Shown piece by piece: positions 45,741-54,513 of a DNA stretch of 64,000 bases. A program made the position numbers and the translations under genes. Each line of letters begins with the position of its first letter. The stretch's first letter is position 1. The stretch is from Treponema sp. OMZ 790 (GTDB taxonomy: Bacteria; Spirochaetota; Spirochaetia; Treponematales; Treponemataceae): positions 744,001 through 808,000 of the forward strand of contig NZ_CP051201.1 in assembly GCF_024181285.1 (NCBI RefSeq), written 5' to 3'. A model generated the notes under the pieces. It saw nothing but the letters and a program-made list of their open reading frames with translations. It made no database searches and had not been told where the DNA came from.

Positions 45741-47503
45741 TATGCGTTTAATACCCCGTTAAATTCTTTTTCGAATTCGGCAATCTTTTTATCCGATTGT
45801 TTTTTGGCTTCTTCAACAGATGAAACAACCTTCTCGGAATGAATTATGTAGATCTTTATCTTGGGTTCGGTTCCGCTCGGCCTTATGCAGATTATGGAGC
45901 CGTCTTCCAAATAGTATTGAAGAACATTGCTCTTAGGCAAAGAAACCTTAGTTTTTTTTGCCGGCTCTAATGGAGAGTACTCCGTGCTTTCCTGAATATC
46001 CCTGATGGTTTTTACCTTCACTCCGGCAATTTCGCTCAAGTTTCTTTCTCTTACCCTGACCATCATATCCTGCATAATCTTTAAGCCTTCCGCTCCGGGG
46101 TATACCATGTTGATGGTCTTTTCTCCGTAAAAGGCAAATTCCGAAAAGATTTCGTTTAATCGGTCTAAGAGACTTTTACCCTTGCTCCTCCAATAGAGGG
46201 TCATCTCTGCACAAATTGCAGATGCGGCAATTCCGTCTTTATCCCGTATTTCGGTTCCGAAATTGTAGCCGAAGCTTTCTTCGTATCCGTAAAGATAGGT
46301 GTGGGAACCGGTGCTTACCATGCGTTCGGCGACACCGCAGATCCACTTAAAACCTGTGAGACATTCTTCGCTCTTAACATTATACTTGGCGGCGATTAAA
46401 TCGCTTAAGGGGGAGGTTACTATGGAGCGTACTATCGCTGCGTTTTGGGGGAGCTTATTTTTTTCTTTTAATGTGAGACAGATATAATCTGCAAAGAGGG
46501 CTCCCATCTGGTTGCCGCTTATAAGCTGCATTTCGCCCGCGGCGTTTTTGACTGCACAGGCAAAGCGGTCGGCATCGGGATCGGTGGCCATCAAAATATC
46601 GGCTCCTTCCTTTATAGCCAAGTCCATAGCCATCTTTAAGGCTTTCGGATCTTCGGGGTTGGGATAGCTTACCGTCGGGAAATTCCCGTCAGGTTCGCGC
46701 TGTTCGGGAACGCTTATAACATTGAAGCCCATTTCGCCCAGAACCTTTTCGACATGTACGGCTCCTGTTCCGTGAAGGGGAGTGTAAACTATCTTCACCT
46801 TGGAAGCCATATCCTTAATTATTTCTTGGCGGCTGATTTTATTTTTAAGCATGGCCCAATATTTTTCGTCGATTTCTTTATCGATGATTACGAGCTTGCC
46901 CTTTTTAAGAGCTTCATCTTCGCTCATCATTTTAATGGAAGAAACTTCGCCCACCTTTTTGATGATGCCTGAATCATGGGGCGGGGTAATCTGGGCTCCG
47001 TCCGACCAGTAAGCCTTGTAGCCGTTATATTCCGGAGGATTGTGTGAGGCGGTTACTACAATTCCCGTATCGCAGCCGAGTTCCCTTATGGCATAAGAAA
47101 GTTCAGGCGTAGGTCTTAAACTTGAAAAAAGATAACAGCGGATATTGTTTGCCGCAAAGATGAGGGCAGCCGTTTTTGCAAAGACATCCGAAAAGCGCCT
47201 TGAATCGTATGCAATTACGGCACTCAAAGAGCCGGCCTTGGCCTTGTCAGCCTTTGCTTCTATTAAGTAATCGGCAAGGCCCTGAGTTGCATTTTTTATT
47301 ACGAAAGGATTCATGCGGTTTGTGCCTCCCCCGATAATGCCTCTTAAACCTGCCGTTCCGAATTCCAAGTCCCTGTAAAAGCGGTCATACAATTCCTTTT
47401 CATCGTTTTTTTCGATTAAAGATTTAACCTCATCGGCAAATTTTACTTCCTTTTCTTCGGAAATATATTTTTTCGCTCTATTTAATACTTCATTTTTATC
47501 CAT
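45740..47503 (-). CDS. alpha-D-phosphohexomutase (phosphoglucomutase/phosphomannomutase)
   Basis: The protein has 587 residues in four domains. The active-site serine loop is IVVTASHNPPEYNGYKAYW, quoted in part as TASHNPPEYNGY (near residue 150). The metal loop is ATDPDADRFA, the sugar loop GYEESFGYNFG, and the phosphate loop IRPSGTEPKIKIY. The length matches the PGM2-like long group. It interconverts hexose 1- and 6-phosphates for glycan precursors. GGAGGA precedes the ATG. The order mutase-exonuclease with overlap suggests one transcript, perhaps together with comM upstream. Confidence 0.92.
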   Translation of the reverse strand: MDKNEVLNRAKKYISEEKEVKFADEVKSLIEKNDEKELYDRFYRDLEFGTAGLRGIIGGGTNRMNPFVIKNATQGLADYLIEAKADKAKAGSLSAVIAYDSRRFSDVFAKTAALIFAANNIRCYLFSSLRPTPELSYAIRELGCDTGIVVTASHNPPEYNGYKAYWSDGAQITPPHDSGIIKKVGEVSSIKMMSEDEALKKGKLVIIDKEIDEKYWAMLKNKISRQEIIKDMASKVKIVYTPLHGTGAVHVEKVLGEMGFNVISVPEQREPDGNFPTVSYPNPEDPKALKMAMDLAIKEGADILMATDPDADRFACAVKNAAGEMQLISGNQMGALFADYICLTLKEKNKLPQNAAIVRSIVTSPLSDLIAAKYNVKSEECLTGFKWICGVAERMVSTGSHTYLYGYEESFGYNFGTEIRDKDGIAASAICAEMTLYWRSKGKSLLDRLNEIFSEFAFYGEKTINMVYPGAEGLKIMQDMMVRVRERNLSEIAGVKVKTIRDIQESTEYSPLEPAKKTKVSLPKSNVLQYYLEDGSIICIRPSGTEPKIKIYIIHSEKVVSSVEEAKKQSDKKIAEFEKEFNGVLNA

Positions 47504-47584
47504 AAAAAGTCCTCCGCAATTTGTAAAATCAATAGGATTATATCACAGTTAAGCGGATTCCTTCAAGGGCAGTACTAAAACCGT

Positions 47585-49288
47585 TTACAAAAAATCGGGA
47601 AGATATTTTATCCACTGTCTCAATGCTGCCGCCTCTTCGATATGGGCCAAGGAAATGGTTTCGCTTGATTCGATGTCGGCTATTGTGCGGGATATTTTTA
47701 AGAGGGCGTGGCTTCCTCGGCCTGAAAGTTTTTTTGCTTCTACGATTGCAGAAAAAAAGCGTTCCGCTTCGCTGCTCATTTTGCAAACTTCTGCCGTTTC
47801 TTGGGGTGAAAGTTTTGCATTTTCATAAACTGTGTTTTGCACTTTTTTCTCCTTATTTACGAATGTTAATCTTTCCCATTGAATGAGCTTTGCGTTCTTT
47901 ATTTTTTGCCTCATCGTTTTGGTTGAGTATTTTGCCTCTGCCAAAATATTTTCAGGTTTGGGCGGGAGGACGGGAACCCTTATGTCGATTCTGTCCAAGA
48001 GGGGAGCGGTGAGTTTTTTCCAATATTTTTCGATTTCGTAGGGAAGGCAGGTACAGATTTTTCCCATTGCTCCGAAGTTGCCGCAGGGGCAGGGATTGAC
48101 GGCAAGGAGAAGCTGAAAGCGGGCAGGGAAGGTGCTTGATCTTCCTGCACGGCTCAAGGTTACGCTTCCCGTTTCCAATGGAGAGCGGAGGCTTTGCAAA
48201 ACGCTTGCCTTAAACTGAGCCGCCTCATCCAAAAAAAGAACTCCGCCGTGGGCGAGGGATACCTCTCCAGGCATACATTTTCCGGCGCCTCCGATGATGC
48301 CTTCCATGCTTGCATTTTGGGAGGGCATTCTAAAGGGCGGTCTTTTTAAAAGACGGGAGTTCGGCGCCGATTGGGGCAAAAGCCCTGCGATGCTGTAAAT
48401 GCGGGTTGTTTCCATTGCCGTTTTTTCGTCCATGTCGGGGAGAAGGAGGTGAAAGCGGCTTAGAGATAGAGTCTTCCCGCAGCCGGGAGGCCCGTAGGCT
48501 ATGAGGTTGTGCCCTCCTGCCGCCGCTATTTCGAGTGCACGGATTAGACCGTCCTGACCGCGGATATCTTCAAAGCCCCTGACCAAGCCGAGTCCTTTTT
48601 TTTCGTCTTTTTGAAAATCGAAATTGTATGAATCGTTATCTTCATCGCTCCATACAAAAAGAGGGACAGCCCCTGTATCGGGGCTGTTTTTCTTTTTGAA
48701 GCAGTTAGGCTTTGCTGCAAGATTTCCGTTTTCTATTTGGTAAAAAAATTCCAGGGCTTCGATTAGGTCTGACACTCCGAATACGCTGATGCCTTCTTCG
48801 ATGAGGGCCTCGGCTTCGTTTTCTTTCGGAACTATAAAGTATTTGATGCCCTGCGAGCGGGCTGCCGAGATAGCTCCTATGAGTCCGCGCACAGGCCTTA
48901 CCCTGCCTGAAAGTTCCAGTTCCCCCATTATCATCACGGATTTTTCGGCCCGGCCTTCATCTTTCGGAATGATGGTTTGAGCTTCTTCTTTAGAGATGTC
49001 CGAATTTTTGGCTGCCTCTTTTGCAGTTAAGACGGCTATTGCAATAGGAAGATCGAAGCCGCTCCCTTCTTTTTTTTGATCGGCAGGGCTTAAATTTATC
49101 AAGATCCTGTTTAAAGGGAATTCAAGCCCCGAATTTCTGATGGCCGCCCTCATCCTATCCCTTGCTTCCTTTACGGCAGAACCGGGGAGCCCCACTATGT
49201 CGATAACCGGCAAGCCCCGCCTTAAATCTGCCTCAACCTTAATCAATTCTCCTTCATATCCGAATGACGAAAAACTTAAAATTTCCAT
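47585..49288 (-). CDS. comM: YifB/ComM-family Mg-chelatase-like AAA+ ATPase
   Basis: The protein has 567 residues. It has an N-terminal Lon-protease-like fold (LIKVEADLRRGLPVIDIVGL, PADQKKEGSGFDLPIA), an AAA+ domain with Walker A YGPPGCGKT (about 262-270), Walker B GVLFLDE, and the Mg-chelatase NPCPCGNFG segment, plus a C-terminal helical domain. ComM is a hexameric helicase promoting branch migration in natural transformation. The same window holds comEC, so this organism may take up DNA. GGAGG stands before the ATG. Confidence 0.92.
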   Translation of the reverse strand: MEILSFSSFGYEGELIKVEADLRRGLPVIDIVGLPGSAVKEARDRMRAAIRNSGLEFPLNRILINLSPADQKKEGSGFDLPIAIAVLTAKEAAKNSDISKEEAQTIIPKDEGRAEKSVMIMGELELSGRVRPVRGLIGAISAARSQGIKYFIVPKENEAEALIEEGISVFGVSDLIEALEFFYQIENGNLAAKPNCFKKKNSPDTGAVPLFVWSDEDNDSYNFDFQKDEKKGLGLVRGFEDIRGQDGLIRALEIAAAGGHNLIAYGPPGCGKTLSLSRFHLLLPDMDEKTAMETTRIYSIAGLLPQSAPNSRLLKRPPFRMPSQNASMEGIIGGAGKCMPGEVSLAHGGVLFLDEAAQFKASVLQSLRSPLETGSVTLSRAGRSSTFPARFQLLLAVNPCPCGNFGAMGKICTCLPYEIEKYWKKLTAPLLDRIDIRVPVLPPKPENILAEAKYSTKTMRQKIKNAKLIQWERLTFVNKEKKVQNTVYENAKLSPQETAEVCKMSSEAERFFSAIVEAKKLSGRGSHALLKISRTIADIESSETISLAHIEEAAALRQWIKYLPDFL

Positions 49289-49311
49289 TGTTTCCTCCGT
49301 AAAAACTCGTC

Positions 49312-49350
49312 AGGCATATCGAAAAAACGACAAATTTTTTCGATATGCCT
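49312..49350 (-). promoter_or_regulatory. strong stem-loop in the comM leader
   Basis: Perfect 16-base arms AGGCATATCGAAAAAA and TTTTTTCGATATGCCT with a 7-base loop, ending about 24 bases before the ATG. The linker GAGTTTTTACGGAGG to the start codon resembles the AAGTTTTTATGGAGG that closes the pepD and LolA-like leader modules. It may mask or present the ribosome-binding site, or act as a terminator of upstream antisense transcription. Confidence 0.55.
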
Positions 49351-49435
49351 TTCTACTATTATTTTATGGAAAAAACGCAACGGATAGTAAGATTTTGAAA
49401 AAAAATTATAGATAATCGAAAAGCTTCATTGCCCC

Positions 49436-49464
49436 TTGTTCCTTTTTTGTTTTAGTACTATAAT
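49436..49464 (+). promoter_or_regulatory. predicted promoter of aspA
   Basis: TTGTTC (49436-49441), 17 bases, TATAAT (49459-49464), about 35 bases before the ATG. Confidence 0.65.
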
Positions 49465-49498
49465 GCTTACAATTATCATATAAAACAGGAGTTTTTTT

Positions 49499-50890
49499 AT
49501 GCGAAGGGAACATGACTTACTCGGAGAGTTGGATATTCCGGAAGATGCTTATTACGGCATTCAGACTTTCCGAAGTGTTGAGAATTTTAAAATTACAGGT
49601 TTAAAAATCTGCGATTTTCCCGATTTTATTAAAGGGCTTGCTTATACAAAGCAGGCAGCAGCCGAAGCCAACCATGAACTCGGCTATTTGAGCGATGAAG
49701 TTTACAAGGCTATGATTCAGGCTTGTAAAGAAGTTGCCGAAGGTAAATTCGACAAGGAATTTGTGGTCGATATGATTCAAGGCGGAGCGGGAACTTCTAC
49801 CAATATGAATGCAAACGAAGTTATCGCCAACCGTGCAAACGAAATTTTAGGAAAGGCTAAGGGTTCTTATTCTCCATGCCATCCCAATAATCATGTAAAC
49901 TTTGCCCAATCAACAAACGATGCCTATCCTACAGCTGCCAAGCTCGGCATCTCTCTAAATACACCGGCTCTTATCGATGAGCTTAAAGCCCTCATTTCTT
50001 CTTTTAGAAAAAAGGCCGAAGAACTCGGCGATAACATAAAGATGGGAAGAACTCAGCTTCAAGATGCCGTACCCATGACCCTCGGACAAGAATTTGAATC
50101 CTATGCCGCCTCTTTGGAAAGCGAGATTTCTCAGATTCAATTTGCAAGGGAAAATCTTCACACCATAAACATGGGAGCTACTGCTATCGGAACAGGTATC
50201 AACTCGGATCCTAACTATACGCCGAAAGTAACCGCTCACTTGGCAAAGATTTCGGGGCTTGACTTAAAGGCTGCAAAGAATATGATTGCTGCCACAAACG
50301 ACACCTCCGACTTTGTAACTTATTCTTCACAATTAAAACGCCTTTCTGCAAAGCTTTCAAAGATATGCAGCGACTTACGCCTTCTTTCTTCAGGCCCCAG
50401 AACAGGGCTTTACGATATAAGCCTTCCTCCGATGCAGCCCGGTTCTTCTATCATGCCCGGAAAGGTAAACCCCGTTATCCCCGAAGTTGTAAATCAGGTT
50501 TGCTACAGGGTTATCGGAAACGACACAGCCGTTATTCTGGCTGCAGAATCGGCACAGCTCGAGCTCAACGTTTTTGAGCCGGTTATGATTTATTCTATCT
50601 TCGAGTCTATTAAGCTTCTTATAAACGCTATGAAAACCTTGAGAGAAAGATGCGTTACAGGCATTGTAGGAAACTATGAGCATTGTAAGGAGAGCGTTCA
50701 CCGAAGCATTGGCTTGGTTACGGCCTTAAACCCCGTCATCGGCTATGAAGCTTCCTCCGATATTGCAAAGACAGCCTTGCGCGACAACCGCAGCGTTTAC
50801 GAGCTTGTTTTGGAAAGAGGACTCCTTTCAAAAGAAAAATTGGACGAGGTTTTAAAACCCGAAAACATGACAAAGCCCAGAAAGCTTTAG
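49499..50890 (+). CDS. aspA: aspartate ammonia-lyase
   Basis: The protein has 463 residues of the fumarase/aspartase superfamily. The signature loop is GSSIMPGKVNPVIPE (about 315-329). The N-terminus REHDLLGELDIPEDAYYGIQT matches aspartase more than fumarase, and GGAGTSTNMNANEVIANRA and HPNNHVNFAQSTNDAYPTA are the other conserved regions. It converts L-aspartate to fumarate and ammonia, fitting amino-acid fermentation. AGGAG is present ahead of the ATG, and it overlaps the convergent OmpA gene by four bases. Confidence 0.93.
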   Translation: MRREHDLLGELDIPEDAYYGIQTFRSVENFKITGLKICDFPDFIKGLAYTKQAAAEANHELGYLSDEVYKAMIQACKEVAEGKFDKEFVVDMIQGGAGTSTNMNANEVIANRANEILGKAKGSYSPCHPNNHVNFAQSTNDAYPTAAKLGISLNTPALIDELKALISSFRKKAEELGDNIKMGRTQLQDAVPMTLGQEFESYAASLESEISQIQFARENLHTINMGATAIGTGINSDPNYTPKVTAHLAKISGLDLKAAKNMIAATNDTSDFVTYSSQLKRLSAKLSKICSDLRLLSSGPRTGLYDISLPPMQPGSSIMPGKVNPVIPEVVNQVCYRVIGNDTAVILAAESAQLELNVFEPVMIYSIFESIKLLINAMKTLRERCVTGIVGNYEHCKESVHRSIGLVTALNPVIGYEASSDIAKTALRDNRSVYELVLERGLLSKEKLDEVLKPENMTKPRKL

Positions 50891-52140
50891 TCTATAATCG
50901 TTATTTCGACGCGTCTATTTTGGGCGCGTCCTTCTTCGGTGCTGTTCGTGGCAAGAGGCCTTGTTCCGCCGGCACCTTGATAAATAAACTTTTCAGCCGA
51001 TATTCCCTTTTCTGTAAGTTTTTCGATTATGGTTTTAGCCCTTTCTTGGGATAGAATTTTTTCTTCTTCAGGTCTGCCGACATCGGCTGTGTGTCCTTCC
51101 ACAAAAAAGAAGCTGCCGTCAGACTCTTTTAGAATTTTTGCAATCTCGTCAAGCTTCGCTTCTTCTCCTTTTAAAAGAACCGCTCTATCAGGTTCAAATT
51201 GAAGATTTTTAAGCCTCAACATTGTGCCCCGTTTTGTTTTGCTTACCTCAAAATCCTTATTGGGTTTGATTTCAGCTTTGCCTCCGTTAGAGCTGCGGTC
51301 TTGTTTATGAGCCTCTTGAGCAGGTGTGTTTGTTACAAGCGCTATGCCCGTGTAAGAATAAAAATGAAGCAAAAAACCGCGGTGTTTTATTTTTTTTCCG
51401 CCGGAATAAAAAAACTCTTCATCTATTTTTTCGCGTATAAAAATAGGCCTCTTTGTATCGTCAAGATAGATGTCAGCCTTTCTTCCGCCTTCCGATCTTA
51501 TAAGTTCTTCATCGCCGAGTATATCGGTGCCCTTATATAGGAGGCCGAAGGCTGCTTCTACATGATGAACGCTTTTACCGTTAAAAATAGTTTTTCCCTT
51601 ATATTTAAACCCTGCGTTTACGGGGATGCGCACCGCGGCTTTTTCAGGTTTGGGTTTTACGCTAACAGTGCATTTTCCTTCCCATGTTTTTCCGATATCC
51701 TCCGGAGTAAAGGCTTTTTCTGGCAAAATAGGAAAATTTCTTAAAAGGGGATAGCCCTCATCTTCCGTAAAAATTTGGGGCTGGTAAGGATTTTCTATAT
51801 CTTCCTCATCTTGTTCCGGAATAAATTTAAAAGAAATAGGTAAGATTGAATCTATAGGTAAAGCCGCCTTATGTCCGTCTTTTCGGGTTTTTTGAAGCAC
51901 AAAGGCTTCTCCTTCGTAAAGATAAGCGTCTCCGGTATCGAGTTTTGTTTCGCTCATGTAAAGGCGCGTTTCTCTGGAAGTAAGCCCTGCATATTTTCCG
52001 TCAACATAAACGGAGTAATCGGCTCTTTCAGTAATTACTATTTTTCCTCCGGATAAATTTTCTTGACCCAAAAGAAGGCTTAAACAAGAAATCAAAATTA
52101 TACAAATTAAGAAGAATTTTTTTGTGAAGTGGTGTCTCAT
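50887..52140 (-). CDS. OmpA-family envelope protein
   Basis: The ATG at 52140 gives 417 residues with a signal peptide (MRHHFTKKFF..., ending LLLGQ). Residues about 20-290 are a beta-rich region of unknown fold. The last 110 are an OmpA peptidoglycan-binding domain (LQFEPDRAVLL, FFVEGHTADVG, ILSQERAKTIIEKL, NRRVEI). No Shine-Dalgarno sequence precedes 52140. A consensus TATAAT places the transcription start exactly at another in-frame ATG (52179), which would add 13 residues as a leaderless start. Further upstream extension to 52347 crosses the promoter and is rejected. Confidence 0.85.
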   Translation of the reverse strand: MRHHFTKKFFLICIILISCLSLLLGQENLSGGKIVITERADYSVYVDGKYAGLTSRETRLYMSETKLDTGDAYLYEGEAFVLQKTRKDGHKAALPIDSILPISFKFIPEQDEEDIENPYQPQIFTEDEGYPLLRNFPILPEKAFTPEDIGKTWEGKCTVSVKPKPEKAAVRIPVNAGFKYKGKTIFNGKSVHHVEAAFGLLYKGTDILGDEELIRSEGGRKADIYLDDTKRPIFIREKIDEEFFYSGGKKIKHRGFLLHFYSYTGIALVTNTPAQEAHKQDRSSNGGKAEIKPNKDFEVSKTKRGTMLRLKNLQFEPDRAVLLKGEEAKLDEIAKILKESDGSFFFVEGHTADVGRPEEEKILSQERAKTIIEKLTEKGISAEKFIYQGAGGTRPLATNSTEEGRAQNRRVEITIID

Positions 52141-52185
52141 AATTATACGCCAATTTTCGGCCGGTTGAATATTTATCATACCGAA

Positions 52186-52214
52186 ATTATACCACAAAAA
52201 ATTTTGTTTTTCAA
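52186..52214 (-). promoter_or_regulatory. promoter of the OmpA gene
   Basis: On the minus strand TTGAAA (52209-52214), 17 bases, TATAAT (52186-52191). The expected transcription start coincides with the ATG at 52179. Confidence 0.75.
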
Positions 52215-52331
52215 TGTAAGGAAAATGCCGAGAGTAAGGTACAAACCCATTGTTGACATCGTGCTTTATTTTATACCGATTTAACGATAGTAAGAATTGG
52301 AAACGAATAAAAGAATTCGGTGATTTAAGGA

Positions 52332-52360
52332 TTGATATTATATCCAAATTGATTTATATT
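52332..52360 (+). promoter_or_regulatory. predicted promoter of the HerA-like / lepB / PBP cluster
   Basis: TTGATA (52332-52337), 17 bases, TATATT (52355-52360), 56 bases before the ATG at 52417. The rest of the 52141-52416 gap shows no other feature beyond the divergent promoter. Confidence 0.55.
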
Positions 52361-52416
52361 ACATACTATAAATCGGAAGTCAAGCGGCTTAAGCATAATT
52401 TCTTGGGAGCTTATGT

Positions 52417-53964
52417 ATGGAAAAAGGAATTTTTATAGGACTGGGAGAGTGCAGGGTAGAGCTTTTGGCTAATCGTGCAAATAGGCACGGTCTCATTGCC
52501 GGGGCTACGGGAACGGGGAAGACTATTACCTTAAAAGTTATTGCTGAGGCCTTCAGCGATATGGGAGTTCCCGTTTTTTTACCCGATGTAAAGGGAGACT
52601 TGTGCAGCTTTGCCGAAAAGGGCGAAGCTAACGAAAAAATAAACGAAAGGTTAAGTCTTTTAGGGCTTTCGGAATTCGAGTTTAAATCCTATCCTATACG
52701 CCTTTGGAGTATCTTAAAAGAAACCGGTCATCCCATACGTACGACCATATCTGAGATGGGGCCTCTTCTTTTGTCAAAGCTTTTAAACTTAAACGAGGTT
52801 CAAGTAGGTGTTCTAAACATTGCCTTTAGAATAGCAGACGAAGAAGGCCTTCTCCTTTTGGACATAAAAGACTTAAAGTCGATCTTGGTTTATATAGGCG
52901 AAAACAGCCAAGACTTAAAGCTTAAATACGGCAATATTTCTGCTTCATCCATAGGAGCAATCCAAAGGGCCCTTCTCATTTTGGAAGGGGAGGGAGCCGG
53001 CAATTTTTTTGCAGAACCTGCTTTGGAAATCGCCGATTTTTTTAAGCTTACCTCAGAAGGCAGGGGCTATATAAATGTTTTAAATGCTGCAAGTCTCTAT
53101 CAAAGACCCAATCTTTATTCGACCTTTTTGCTTTGGTTTTTGTCCGAGCTTTACGAAAACCTCCCCGAAGCGGGAGATACCGAAAAACCTAAAATCGTTT
53201 TCTTTTTTGATGAGGCCCACCTTCTTTTTAATAATCTGTCTTCGGCCCTCATCGAAAAGATAGAAACCATGATAAGGCTCATCCGCTCAAAGGGCGTTGC
53301 AGTTTTTTTTGTTACGCAAAATCCTGCCGATTTACCCGAAACCATTTTAAGCCAGCTGGGAAATAAATTTCAACATGCTCTTAGGGCCTTTACGCCAAAA
53401 GACCAAAAGGCTATAAAACTTTCTGCCGAAACATTTAGGCCTAATCCCAAATTCGATACAGCTAAGGTACTGACAGAGCTTAAAACGGGCGAAGCCCTTG
53501 TTTCTCTTCTGCAGGAGGACGGAAGCCCATCTGTAACCCAAAGGGTTTTAATTGCTCCTCCAAGAAGTAAGATAGGCACTGTGGGAGAAGTAAAACTTAA
53601 AGCTATTGTCGAAGCCTCTCCTCTTTTATATAAATACAAGAATATAATCGACAGAGAATCGGCCTACGAAATTCTCATGGAGCAATTTGAAGAAAAAAAA
53701 TTGGTTGCCGAAAGAGAGCTTGAAGAAAAGCGTCTTTCCAAGGAAGCCGCTGCAAAGGCAAAAGAAGAGGCTGCCTTAATCAGAGCCGAGAACGCTCGAA
53801 TACGCGCGGAAAATGCAAGACGCCGTTTGGAAGAAGCACAAAACCGAAAACAAAAAACTGAGGCCGGGCGTTTGGGCCGGGTTCTGGTGGACAGTATGAC
53901 CCGCACTGTAGGCCGCGAAATTACGCGAGGAATTTTCGGTTCGATAAAAAAAATGTTTAAGTAG
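52417..53964 (+). CDS. HerA-helicase-like ATPase (YjgR/DUF853 type)
   Basis: The protein has 515 residues. It has Walker A GLIAGATGTGKTITLKV near residues 25-40, Walker B KIVFFFDEAHLLF (about 265), an arginine/sensor region VFFVTQNPADLPETILSQLGNKF quoted in part as FVTQNPADLP, and LRAFTPKDQKA. These match the E. coli YjgR group. The last 85 residues form a charged Ala/Glu/Arg coiled coil. Its cellular job is not established; relatives are DNA-translocase-like. GGGAG lies before the ATG. It is 15 bases ahead of lepB and probably co-transcribed. Confidence 0.88.
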   Translation: MEKGIFIGLGECRVELLANRANRHGLIAGATGTGKTITLKVIAEAFSDMGVPVFLPDVKGDLCSFAEKGEANEKINERLSLLGLSEFEFKSYPIRLWSILKETGHPIRTTISEMGPLLLSKLLNLNEVQVGVLNIAFRIADEEGLLLLDIKDLKSILVYIGENSQDLKLKYGNISASSIGAIQRALLILEGEGAGNFFAEPALEIADFFKLTSEGRGYINVLNAASLYQRPNLYSTFLLWFLSELYENLPEAGDTEKPKIVFFFDEAHLLFNNLSSALIEKIETMIRLIRSKGVAVFFVTQNPADLPETILSQLGNKFQHALRAFTPKDQKAIKLSAETFRPNPKFDTAKVLTELKTGEALVSLLQEDGSPSVTQRVLIAPPRSKIGTVGEVKLKAIVEASPLLYKYKNIIDRESAYEILMEQFEEKKLVAERELEEKRLSKEAAAKAKEEAALIRAENARIRAENARRRLEEAQNRKQKTEAGRLGRVLVDSMTRTVGREITRGIFGSIKKMFK

Positions 53965-53979
53965 GTCAAGGCTTAAAAG

Positions 53980-54513
53980 GTGCTTAAAAATTATAAAAGA
54001 AACCCCTTTTATTTTATTTGTCTTATAATTTTTCTTGTTTTGGTTAAAGGTTTTGTTCTTGATATAAAGCGTGTTTCAGGACCTTCTATGGAACCTGCTT
54101 TAAAAGACGGGGATTATGTGCTTATCTTTAAGGCTGCCTACGGTATAAAGCATCCTTTAAAGAATAAGTACCTTCTACGATGGGCTTTGCCTAAGGTTGA
54201 GGATGTAATTGTTTACCGAAAATACGGCGGATTTACGGTAAAAAGGTGTCTAGGAATTTCGCATGAACCTATAGAATTTTCTAAAAAATTAGGGTACAAT
54301 TATGCTTATTCGATGAAGGTTTCCGGAAAAGATATTCCCTTGACAGGGGTACAATTCCGTAATTTAGGCGGTATGACTTTTAAAGAAAGGTATTTAATTC
54401 CGGAAGGTTCGGTTTTAGCCTTAGGGGACAACCTTAAAGAGTCCCGCGATTCCAGAGATTACGGATTTGTTCTTGTTGACGGTATTTACGGTAAGGTTTT
54501 TATATGGAAGTAG
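53980..54513 (+). CDS. lepB: signal peptidase I
   Basis: The protein has 177 residues, GTG start, AAGG upstream. There is one N-terminal membrane anchor (FYFICLIIFLVLVKGFVL). Catalytic Ser lies in VSGPSMEPALKDGDYVL, general-base Lys in GGFTVKRCLGI, and the box E motif is GDNLKESRDSRDYG. It removes signal peptides from exported proteins, of which this window encodes many. Its end overlaps the penicillin-binding protein gene by 10 bases. Confidence 0.92.
   Translation: MLKNYKRNPFYFICLIIFLVLVKGFVLDIKRVSGPSMEPALKDGDYVLIFKAAYGIKHPLKNKYLLRWALPKVEDVIVYRKYGGFTVKRCLGISHEPIEFSKKLGYNYAYSMKVSGKDIPLTGVQFRNLGGMTFKERYLIPEGSVLALGDNLKESRDSRDYGFVLVDGIYGKVFIWK

Noticed and set aside
52141..52347. Longer start of the OmpA gene at 52347.
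   Set aside because: The extension crosses a consensus promoter on the same strand and has no ribosome-binding site.
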